Source of the DNA: Pseudomonadota bacterium
GTDB lineage: Bacteria > Pseudomonadota > Gammaproteobacteria > UBA1113
Assembly: GCA_021781965.1 (NCBI GenBank)
Contig: JAJXVU010000019.1
Coordinates: 1 to 43,300, forward strand
DNA: 43,300 nucleotides
Direction: 5' to 3'
The notes below the pieces were generated by a model. It did no database searches, was not told where the DNA came from, and saw nothing but the letters and a program-made list of their open reading frames with translations. Below are positions 34,001 to 41,611 of this stretch, in pieces; position 1 is the first letter of the stretch, and the number at the start of each line of letters is the position of its first letter. Made by a program: the position numbers and the translations under genes.

Positions 34001-35456
34001 CAAACTCGCAGACAAACTACATCTAGGCAAGTTCTCTGATAGATCCGACTGCGATATAGCTACAGTTGAAATTTCAGCGGAAGATCAAAAATACGCAAAT
34101 GAAGTGAAAAATATAATTTATTCATGCTTGCCCCGGTTAGTTATAGTCCAAAGCGATGGTTACTCTAAAAACGAAGCCAAAAATTTTATGCGAGCGGCAT
34201 TAGATAAGTTTTACAAGCTCATATTTATTCGTTCCGGCGAACCAATAATAATCACTGGACATCAGAAATTCGCCCACATTAGAGATAACACTCTTTACTT
34301 CTATATGTATTCAAAACTAAGGAAAATACAACCTAGTCGTGTACATGACCTGGTTGTGGAATTAGGAAGCTTTTTAAATTTCTATCAAAAAACGATTGAA
34401 GAATTTGAAAAGATACTTCTAGATAATTATATAGGGGGAAAAGAAGAAGATGATGATATCAAGGAAAAAGAGCTTTATGAAGCACTTAAAAAAATCTGTG
34501 CTGAATATAAAAAGCAACACCCCTTTGTTTCGCCTCAAAATGAAGCGCCAGACCCGGTTGATAGTGCTGAAGAAGCATTCAGAAAACTTCAAGTAGCAGA
34601 TGATAAAGGAAAAGAAGAAGAGGGAGATGGATCAGATACTAAAGAAGAAAACAGCGATTCTGACAAAGAGATGGATGGCATTTTAATAGACGCTTTATCA
34701 GAAACAGAAAGCACCACTTCAAGACAAGCGGAAATTCACTTAACACCTATTTCAAGTAAGACAATAAAAAAAGAACGCAAATCACCCGGAACAACTCCTG
34801 ATGATTCTAGGCAAAAAAACAGCAGTATCGACAGTGAAGAAAATAAACGTATAGGACGCCTTGGCGAGCAAAAAACCTATGATGAACTGCGAAAACACTA
34901 TTTTAATAAGTACTGCAGGGGGCGTGAAAATGCAAAAATAGAGGATTTTGAAAATACTCATGATTATGATAGAAGAGGCTTTCATATTTCTGGTTTTGAC
35001 AGCAAGGGTAATTCTGTTAACCTTGAGGTTATTTGGTATAACAAAGACGTAAACTATTCACAAGATCTAATGCGTGATCATGATATAAAGATCACGAAAA
35101 ATGAAGTTGAACGCTATGTTGAGGTAAAAGCAACTAAATCTACAGACAGCAGAAATATTACCTTAACAGGACCTGAATGGCGACGCATGATTGATGCTGA
35201 AAATCGATATCGCATATTTAGAGTTTATGATGTGGATGGTGAGGGCTATTTTTTTCATAAAATCAAAAATCCAGCGCAATTAATTCGCGAACAACAAGTT
35301 AAAATTGAAGAAGTTAAATGCAGTTATAGAACCAGTTCAGAGCCATCTAAAAGTTCTTATAATGCTCAAAGTGGCAATGGCAGATTTTTTAAGATTGTTC
35401 CGGCAGCCATTCAAATTATAGGCCCGGAATTAGAATTGAAAGAAATGAAAAAATAA
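31059..35456 (+). CDS. Sacsin/NO VEIN-like protein: N-terminal HATPase, C-terminal NOV_C (DUF3883)
   Basis: A 1465-residue protein. Residues about 20-190 are a GHKL/HATPase domain of the sacsin type: N-box FVYEILQNADDAEA (Glu and Asn for Mg-ATP), VSYDGAPF as a relaxed G1 motif, and the glycine box KVGYKGIGFKSVFCV. A long alpha-helical middle follows, with no family I can name. About residues 1150-1270 are acidic and low-complexity. The C-terminus is a NOV_C (DUF3883) domain with PD-(D/E)xK-like features: RIGRLGEQKTYDEL, DHDIKITKNE and the YVEVKAT pair, then GPEWRRM and YRIFRVYDVDGEGYFF. The architecture recalls plant NO VEIN. ATG 31059 is backed by AGGGAA and by promoter placement. Role unknown: defence nuclease or host-directed protein are both open. 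Confidence 0.82.
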   Translation: MKKSTIQAIHDHRKTTEQNSKTLACMLEATIHTGFHDPHKFVYEILQNADDAEAKVISFFLGKDYLLVSYDGAPFTECDVERICDVSTHDSAEQSSKVHNLSKVGYKGIGFKSVFCVSESVTVISNGYQFRFDKEYWENEQSFKHPWQIIPIPVDDNQLPLIENIRNAPVNILMQKLIVPIAKIKFEIEKICREHESILFLENILQVRFIHQQSRLILSKKEAIQRETYIIQEIVHRDDSLDLSVHRKWCCYSEKAVMVPHLVREQLSGLNPSECPQKIKDADKIKIVFAAEVDMKETRLIPSDKSKLYCALPTAVVSGLHYLVNANFLLNQDRTLILNNAWNAFLVAKIGYLQFKWFAYLASVQGYDTNILHLISPKEQVLLEYPIIAAHYTKAFHRAIKEIAFIPSINSLLLRVEDCMVDTTHFFDEFHNHIKDIDLLTKNGEWRLISPRLDEKSLGVLRTLLEGKPENFHTITHLLSKIELYIKQVKSVQKLLINMVRFFIKLQELGDADRAVLRKKSIFLTETGIFCSADSGFLPPKEIDRKYSSIKSTYKLNIVESFYITSTEVKIGLENIFHLSPFTLIDFVIKYILPRIMADEETEDTLLRKSTIHLLRLIYDAFRLKKKAFSNEELDILSRFPVACMEGDKFIRAGDSYIFDEQQRISKKIILSAEYYQAEKEDRVPPPGWKDFLQKIGVNLRVELECHKEIAFGVVKKKFSRYSGYFEDYIEDIVARDVPKLPGQGAKFHPSNPSFKSALEEKPDFAKFLHFVSFISLPRMLASEEKAEPYIDLLWLAIYKDFELFYDNSYYSAGKKKTELTEHLLIYCVKRYALVRVYDRVGEYASTSKLIYSPAFMDVIKSILPTPDLPEMVSFSEEQAEILGFRRLPTMQECLELLVRKLRHRSFCAEEIRKIYKLIIEVNDKLTALEMVEWNRRNRLPALSGGLQYASELSVFNDSGRAPKPLERWLHDYGLEKAELSKLADKLHLGKFSDRSDCDIATVEISAEDQKYANEVKNIIYSCLPRLVIVQSDGYSKNEAKNFMRAALDKFYKLIFIRSGEPIIITGHQKFAHIRDNTLYFYMYSKLRKIQPSRVHDLVVELGSFLNFYQKTIEEFEKILLDNYIGGKEEDDDIKEKELYEALKKICAEYKKQHPFVSPQNEAPDPVDSAEEAFRKLQVADDKGKEEEGDGSDTKEENSDSDKEMDGILIDALSETESTTSRQAEIHLTPISSKTIKKERKSPGTTPDDSRQKNSSIDSEENKRIGRLGEQKTYDELRKHYFNKYCRGRENAKIEDFENTHDYDRRGFHISGFDSKGNSVNLEVIWYNKDVNYSQDLMRDHDIKITKNEVERYVEVKATKSTDSRNITLTGPEWRRMIDAENRYRIFRVYDVDGEGYFFHKIKNPAQLIREQQVKIEEVKCSYRTSSEPSKSSYNAQSGNGRFFKIVPAAIQIIGPELELKEMKK

Positions 35457-35540
35457 TTCACTTAACGTGGGATGGAGTAACAATAAATGGTTTCTGATAA
35501 ATTAAAAAATGTCTATAAGGGCCTGAAATTCAAATATAAT

Positions 35541-35569
35541 TTGCATTTGGCGCATTAAGTTGATATAGT
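35541..35569 (+). promoter_or_regulatory. Sigma-70 promoter of the helicase/Sel1 gene
   Basis: TTGCAT (35541-35546), a 17-bp spacer, TATAGT (35564-35569), about 60 bp upstream of the GTG start. This indicates separate transcription from the HATPase gene, whose stop lies 85 bp further upstream. Confidence 0.6.
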
Positions 35570-35626
35570 CCGCCACTCAATAAGCATTTTAATTGCTCAA
35601 GAGAAAAAATATTAAAGGAGTATATT

Positions 35627-38600
35627 GTGTATTCAGATTTCGATTCTTCTTCAGGTCCAGAAGATTTCGTAAAAACAGTATTGAGTTGGTCTTTTGAAAC
35701 GTTTCAAGAACCACTTTCTATTGCCTTAGAACAACCCCCTCTTCCTAGAATGGAAGAAAATATTATCCAATACTATTATAACTTTCTTCCATTTATTTTA
35801 GAAGAATCTAGATCAATTATTGCCGAAGGGTTAGAAGGGTTAGAGAAAGTATCTCTACTGACCGAAGCATCTAGAAAAAGCGAAAAGAAGAAAAAAACTT
35901 CGCACCTTAATGAGGCAAAGCCATTTGATCTGGTTTTAAAAAAGAAACCTCGTTTTCCACAAAATGAAGGCAATCCGCTTTCAATGGCTTTTACAGGGGC
36001 TATTCCGGAAAAGATTGAACATGGCCGATCGATGAATGTATTGCTGCTTAAAACAAAGAAAAATGGTGGTCTTCCAGAAAAGCGATTTTTGGCCTTGGCC
36101 TCGGAAAATGCTAATTCTACAGAATTGTTTTTAAAGATTATTTTAACATACTCAGATTTTGAGGATTATCATCCTTATTTTGAAGAGGGCGCTCGTTGGC
36201 ATGCACACTATTTAGGCTCTCTCATCAGCGAAGAACGCATGTATGATGCCTGCCTTGTTGCTACGGATACGCCTTGTATAAGGCAGATTGCAAGAAGTCA
36301 AATCCCACAGCCGCGTTTCGTTGCATCTCCTGCTGGATTAGCAGATCTAAACTTGTCTCAAAAAAGAGCCGTCAGTGCTTTTATGAATGCACGAGAACAA
36401 AGTACCTTGTTATTACAAGGACCTCCTGGAACGGGCAAGACTACCACTTTGGTTAGTTTGCTTAAAGAAATTGCTGGAAAAAACAAAAGAGTTTTAGTAA
36501 GTGCGCATTCTAACAAAGGAGTTCAAGTATTAGCCTTACGTGCACTAAAAGATATTGCTGACGTTCCTATGATATTATTGGGGGTAGAGGGGAAAATTAC
36601 ACCCGAGCTAAAACCGATATTTCTAAATCGGTGGCATGATGTGATTGCAACGCATTTGTCCATTCATCGCAATGAACTTGAACTGCTGGCAGAGGGCGAG
36701 TTTTCCGAAGTAAAAATCACCAGGCAGACTATACTGCTTAATATTGAAAATAATATTCAATCGGCGCTACAACAATTAAACAGATTTGGTTTAATTCTGA
36801 GTAAATTTACAACAGTGACTGCTAGAACAACTCTTTTTGGCCTAAGTGCCAATCCTTTTTGCACAGCTGATTTTGAGCGTTTAGAGCAATTCATCAATTC
36901 GGTTAAGCTTCAGCCACATGTTAAAGAAAGATGGATGATGCTACACGACGCATTGGTTGTTCTTCAAGATAAATGGAATAAAATAAAAAAATATAATTTA
37001 GAAAAATACTTGTTGAACTATGCAAGAGTTGTTTTTGCAACTTTGATTACATCCGGTCGAGACAGCATGTTAAGCATGGACCCGATCGACTTTCTCCTGG
37101 TCGATGAGGCAGCACAATCAGTAGAAGCCGCAACCTTAATTCCTATGCGGTATAAACCTAGAAAAGTACTGTTGGTAGGCGATACCAAGCAATTACCGGC
37201 AACTGTTATCTCTAAAACGTTGGATGATGCGCCGAGAGGAAATGAAGTCAAAAACTATAAATGGTCCATGATGTGGCGTTTGATTGAAGAAAATGATCAA
37301 CCCAGTCTTATGCTAACCGAACAGTACCGTATGCATCCACATATTTGCCAATGGCCATCGAGCCAATATTATGCAGACAGACTCATTACCTCACCCAAAA
37401 TTTTACCCATGAAACCATTGAGCAGTGTCGGCATTACTAGTAGGCCTTATGCTATTTATCAAGTTTCGGGGCAAGATGTACAAGATGATCTTTCTCATAG
37501 TATTTGTAATAAGCAAGAAGCTAATTATGTGGTCAAAATAATAAGGCTTATACGCAGTGAATATAATGAAGGTAATATAGGTGTGATTACGCCATATGTC
37601 GCACAAAAAAGGTTAATTAGCGAACACCTGAGTAGAGAGCGCCATTTGCTCAAGTCCGTTGATGTTAATACCGTAGATGGTTTTCAGGGAGATGAACGCG
37701 ATATTATTATCATTTCTTTTACGCGTACACACGTATCAGAATTTTTAAAAGAGTTTAGACGTTTAAATGTAGCCATTACACGTCCTAAATCCTGTTTAAT
37801 CATACTCAGTTCGTTTGTTTCTTTATCCGGTGATATAAAGCAGATGATTGATGATGCTAGCATTCGCAATGTTCTTTATTATGAACTCGAGTTAAAAAGT
37901 GTTCTAGCCAATAGGATTGTTTCTGTTGCTAGTGGAGAAAGTAGTTCTTCTAGGCTTCCTCTGGGTTCTTCTGCCTGGCGAGGGGATGCCGAAAGCCAAT
38001 TCATGTATGCACAAGAGCTAGAGGCTAAAGATAAGCCTATGGCTTTCATATGGTATAGACGTGCTGCTGAAAATGAGCATGCTGCAGCACAGCATTACAT
38101 TAGCCTAGTGTATTTATCGGGTAATGCCTTTACGGAAGAAGATGCTTGGCTCGGTATTTTATGGTTGCAAAAATCAGCATGCGGTCATTATCCTCAGGCA
38201 CAGTACGATTTTGCAATGCATTATTTAGAGGGCAAAGTCATTGCTAAAAACGTGGTTAATGCTATTTATTGGGCTGAGCTTGCATCGCAGAATAACTACA
38301 TTTATGCTATTTTATTTATGGCTAAATGTTACGAAGAAGGGATTCTTATCGAGAAGAATGAAAACAAAGCTCAAAATTACTATAGACAAGCAGCCCATCT
38401 AGGCAATACCGATTCCATGCTAAAATTAGCTACGCGCCTGTCTAAAGGAACAAATGATAATAAAAGGGAGGCGATAAAATGGTATAGAAGATTGGCTCAA
38501 GATGGACATTCTGCTGCATACTATCCTCTGGCAGAATTATTAAACCATACAGCCAATAAACAAGTTGAAGCCTTAACCTGGTATCTGCGAGCATCTGATG

Positions 38601-41092
38601 GGGGCCATACTAAAGCGCAGGTTGAGGCGGGGATGCGTCTGAAAGAAGGCCTTTATGGATGTAAGATTAATGTGCCTAAAGCAATGGTTTATTTTAAATT
38701 AGCTGCCGTTGCTGGGGATATAGAAGCACAATTTATATACGCTACTGCTTTGAAAGATGGGAATGGCGTGGCTATTAATATGAACGACGCAGCGGTCTTC
38801 TTTAAAAAAGCAGCGAATAATGGCCATGTAGAGGCGCAATACCAGTATGCATTTTTATTAGAGAAAGGATCTAGACACGAAGCTTATTTGTATTATAAAA
38901 AAGCGGCCAAAGAAGACCATAGGTTAGCACAATATGCCTGTATACTATATCAAATTGAATTTAATTGTGACTTATCAGATTGTTTAACCTTTTGCCAAAG
39001 GCTAGTTTCAGAAGGGGGCCCAGAAATACAATTTATCTATGCACGCTTGTTGCACAGTGGTATAGCGGGTAGAACAGATAAAGTAAAAGCTTTTCATTAT
39101 TATTCTTTATTGGCTAAAAGCAATCATTTTGAGGCACAATATTACTGTGGGCTAATATTAGAAGAGGGTAGCGTTTCTATTGCTCAAGATCTATCCTTAG
39201 CCCGTCACTATTATGAAGAATGTGCTGAATACGTGCCTTTAGCAAAATTACGCTTGGCACGTTTATTACTACAAGATAAGTATTATGAGCTGAATGCTAA
39301 AAAAGCCGTTGATATGCTAATGTTTTTCTGCGATAACATTCAGAAAAAGAATGTGGCTGCAGCGGCTACAATAGAGCAGCAATTAGATCGTTTAACACAA
39401 AAAAACCAGTTATTTGATCTAAGCAGTTTTATTGCTTCTATAGATACACTGTCAGTCTATGTAAATTATAGACTAGGTATGATGTTTAAAGAAGGCGATC
39501 GAGTTATTCAAAGTGATTCGAGAGCAATGCTATTTTTTAACAAAGCAGCAGATGCTGGTCATGTGGAGGCGCAATACCAGTATGCATTTTTATTAGAGAA
39601 AGGATCTAGACACGAAGCTTATTTGTATTATAAAAAAGCGGCCAAAGAAGACCATAGGTTAGCACAATATGCTTGTGTTTACTATCAAACTCAATATAGT
39701 CGTGATCTAAACGATTGCTTAGCGCTGTGCGAGAAATTATCTTGCACAGGAGAATCTTCACCTAAATTTTTAAGCGCTAAATTAAACTTGGCACGTTTAT
39801 TATTGCAAGATAAAGACTATCTAAAGAATGAGAGGAAAGCGCTTGAAATATTAGGGTTTTACAGCGCAGATTCTGAAAGACCAGATGTAGCGCATCCACT
39901 ACAACCAGATATAGTGTATCAACTAAAACAACTCAGTTTAAATGATAATAATTTTGATTTACTCATTGCTTCTATTCATACTCCTTCAGTTAATGCAAAC
40001 TACGTGTTTGGAATGTATTTTAAGGAAAAGAAACCACCTATAGGGAATAATTTAAAAGCAATGACATTTCTTAGAAAAGCAGCGGATGCTGACCATGTAG
40101 AGGCACAATATCAATATGCGCTATTAAAAGAAAAAGAATCAGCTCAAGAGGCATATGCATATTATAAAAAAGCAGCTAAAGGGAAGCATTTTTTGGCGCA
40201 ATATGCCTCCATTCGATATCAGCTGCAGTTTAAATGCGATCTAGTAGATTGTTTAAATTTTTGCGAACAATTATCAATTGATAGAAACTTTCCATTTAAG
40301 TTTGTCTTGGCAAGATTATTAGACTCCGGTATTGCCAATAGCAGAGACAAAGCTAAAGCCTATTACTATTATTCTGAGGCGGCCAAAGCGGGGCATAGAT
40401 TAGCATATTATTTTTGCGCGAATATGTTGGCCGAAGGCAATGGCGTAGATAAAAATCTTTCTCTTGCACTGAAATATTATACGGAATGCAGTGATGATTA
40501 TTTTGAAGCAAAACTAAGGCTGGCCTGCTTATTATTAGAGTGCCGTAATTGCAGCTCAGATAAAATGCTTATCGCTGAAAAAGAAAAGCAAGCAGTTTAT
40601 TTGTTAAAATCCTATTATGAACACTATGAGGATAAGAAGTTGCATTTTTTAAATGCGGCCGAACAAAATGTAGAGACTATAATTAATAAACTCCACGGTA
40701 ATGTAAGCATGCTTATTCCACAAATATGCACGCAATCTATTGAAGCCAACTATTACCTGGGTAGAATATTTGAAGAAGGAAAGGGTGTGCCTATTGATGT
40801 AGAACGTGCACTGTATCACTACCGCTGTGCTGGCACATCTCATGTTGACGCTCAATATCGTATGGGCTATATTCATGAATTTGGGATCGGTAACGTAGAA
40901 AGGAATAAAGGGCTTGCTAGAGAATTTTATCAACAAGCTGCCGACAGAGGACATGAGCTGGCTGCTAAACGTTTGACATTATATTATTCATTTTTCTCGA
41001 TCCTTTCTGATGTGAGCGATGCTGCATTAATCGAAGAAAAAAAAGATGTACCTCCAACTGAGCAGAAAAAAGATAATTGTTTAATTATGTAA
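35627..41092 (+). CDS. UPF1-like SF1 helicase fused to Sel1 repeats with C-terminal CaaX box
   Basis: An 1821-residue protein. Residues about 235-735 form a complete superfamily 1 helicase of the UPF1/DNA2 group: Q-motif-like LNLSQKRAVSAF, Walker A GPPGTGKTT (from G265), Walker B LLVDEAAQ (D493-E494), GDTKQLPATVIS, EQYRMHPHIC (from 565), DGFQGDERDIIIISF (from 684) and LNVAITRPK. From about 775 to 1790 come many Sel1-like (TPR-type) repeats of roughly 36 residues (AAENEHAAAQ, GDIEAQFIYATALKDGNGV). The last 20 residues are charged (EEKKDVPPTEQKKD) and end CLIM, a canonical CaaX box. GTG start with AAGGAG 6 bp upstream. Bacterial SF1 helicases do not normally carry a Sel1 array or CaaX. It may act on host nucleic acid at a membrane (inference). 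Confidence 0.88.
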   Translation: MYSDFDSSSGPEDFVKTVLSWSFETFQEPLSIALEQPPLPRMEENIIQYYYNFLPFILEESRSIIAEGLEGLEKVSLLTEASRKSEKKKKTSHLNEAKPFDLVLKKKPRFPQNEGNPLSMAFTGAIPEKIEHGRSMNVLLLKTKKNGGLPEKRFLALASENANSTELFLKIILTYSDFEDYHPYFEEGARWHAHYLGSLISEERMYDACLVATDTPCIRQIARSQIPQPRFVASPAGLADLNLSQKRAVSAFMNAREQSTLLLQGPPGTGKTTTLVSLLKEIAGKNKRVLVSAHSNKGVQVLALRALKDIADVPMILLGVEGKITPELKPIFLNRWHDVIATHLSIHRNELELLAEGEFSEVKITRQTILLNIENNIQSALQQLNRFGLILSKFTTVTARTTLFGLSANPFCTADFERLEQFINSVKLQPHVKERWMMLHDALVVLQDKWNKIKKYNLEKYLLNYARVVFATLITSGRDSMLSMDPIDFLLVDEAAQSVEAATLIPMRYKPRKVLLVGDTKQLPATVISKTLDDAPRGNEVKNYKWSMMWRLIEENDQPSLMLTEQYRMHPHICQWPSSQYYADRLITSPKILPMKPLSSVGITSRPYAIYQVSGQDVQDDLSHSICNKQEANYVVKIIRLIRSEYNEGNIGVITPYVAQKRLISEHLSRERHLLKSVDVNTVDGFQGDERDIIIISFTRTHVSEFLKEFRRLNVAITRPKSCLIILSSFVSLSGDIKQMIDDASIRNVLYYELELKSVLANRIVSVASGESSSSRLPLGSSAWRGDAESQFMYAQELEAKDKPMAFIWYRRAAENEHAAAQHYISLVYLSGNAFTEEDAWLGILWLQKSACGHYPQAQYDFAMHYLEGKVIAKNVVNAIYWAELASQNNYIYAILFMAKCYEEGILIEKNENKAQNYYRQAAHLGNTDSMLKLATRLSKGTNDNKREAIKWYRRLAQDGHSAAYYPLAELLNHTANKQVEALTWYLRASDGGHTKAQVEAGMRLKEGLYGCKINVPKAMVYFKLAAVAGDIEAQFIYATALKDGNGVAINMNDAAVFFKKAANNGHVEAQYQYAFLLEKGSRHEAYLYYKKAAKEDHRLAQYACILYQIEFNCDLSDCLTFCQRLVSEGGPEIQFIYARLLHSGIAGRTDKVKAFHYYSLLAKSNHFEAQYYCGLILEEGSVSIAQDLSLARHYYEECAEYVPLAKLRLARLLLQDKYYELNAKKAVDMLMFFCDNIQKKNVAAAATIEQQLDRLTQKNQLFDLSSFIASIDTLSVYVNYRLGMMFKEGDRVIQSDSRAMLFFNKAADAGHVEAQYQYAFLLEKGSRHEAYLYYKKAAKEDHRLAQYACVYYQTQYSRDLNDCLALCEKLSCTGESSPKFLSAKLNLARLLLQDKDYLKNERKALEILGFYSADSERPDVAHPLQPDIVYQLKQLSLNDNNFDLLIASIHTPSVNANYVFGMYFKEKKPPIGNNLKAMTFLRKAADADHVEAQYQYALLKEKESAQEAYAYYKKAAKGKHFLAQYASIRYQLQFKCDLVDCLNFCEQLSIDRNFPFKFVLARLLDSGIANSRDKAKAYYYYSEAAKAGHRLAYYFCANMLAEGNGVDKNLSLALKYYTECSDDYFEAKLRLACLLLECRNCSSDKMLIAEKEKQAVYLLKSYYEHYEDKKLHFLNAAEQNVETIINKLHGNVSMLIPQICTQSIEANYYLGRIFEEGKGVPIDVERALYHYRCAGTSHVDAQYRMGYIHEFGIGNVERNKGLAREFYQQAADRGHELAAKRLTLYYSFFSILSDVSDAALIEEKKDVPPTEQKKDNCLIM
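38831..38937 (+). repeat. 107-bp perfect direct repeat, first copy (Sel1 region)
   Basis: Identical over 107 bp to 39566-39672, 735 bp downstream and in the same frame. It encodes EAQYQYAFLLEKGSRHEAYL followed by YYKKAAKEDHRLAQYA. The surrounding Sel1 repeats are much more diverged. Confidence 0.9.
39566..39672 (+). repeat. 107-bp perfect direct repeat, second copy (Sel1 region)
   Basis: Second copy of 38831-38937. A third, diverged module with the same layout starts near 40099 (HVEAQYQYALLKEKESAQEA). The identity indicates recent duplication or gene conversion. Confidence 0.9.
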
Positions 41093-41103
41093 TGTTATAT
41101 AAG

Positions 41104-41531
41104 GGGCAAGACTGAGTGGCGATACACCATGACCCGTGAGTTATATATCCGGCCATAGATTGGGAACCATGGAAATAGAATCGGCATTGGTCGCGCATCC
41201 TAGAGTCGCGGAAGCAGCCGTTGTCAGTAAACCACATGAAATAAAAGGTGAAGCGATTTTTGCATTTATCGTTTGCAAAGGTTCAGTATCGCTCTCTGCT
41301 GCAGAAGCAAGAGAATTGGCGGAAGCATTACGTCAGTGGATAGTTCAAGAAATTGGTTCTATTGCAAAACCCGATGAGATTCGCTTTGGTGATAATTTAC
41401 CTAAAACACGTTCGGGAAAAATTATGCGTCGCTTATTGCGCAGTATTGCGCGAGACGAAGAGATTACACAAGATGTATCGACTTTAGAGAATCCAGCCAT
41501 TTTAGAGCAATTAAAGAAAAAGGAGTACTAA
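41104..41531 (+). pseudogene. acs: Acetyl-CoA synthetase remnant (C-terminal fragment)
   Basis: The open part (GTG 41136 to 41531, 131 codons) is the C-terminal domain of acetyl-CoA synthetase: [20 protein letters not shown] and the conserved catalytic-lysine segment [15 protein letters not shown] complete enzyme has about 650 residues, so about 80% is missing. Just upstream in another frame (about 41119-41135) AIHHDP can be read, which fits the AcsA sequence preceding this region, followed by a stop. The stretch that should contain GRVDDVINV is deleted. It is therefore a decayed gene and not a new small protein. The decay borders the helicase gene and may mark the edge of the inserted cluster. 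The fragment lacks the adenylation site and cannot make acetyl-CoA. Confidence 0.85.
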
Positions 41532-41611
41532 ATTTCGCCACTTTACTTTCGGCCCATTAGGCCGTAAAATGACCGCTGTATCCTAAAAAGGCCACTGTAT
41601 AGTCTAAAAGT

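Noticed and set aside
35488..35559. Possible 23-codon peptide before the helicase gene
   Set aside because: It is very short, has no ribosome-binding site, and ends inside the promoter region.
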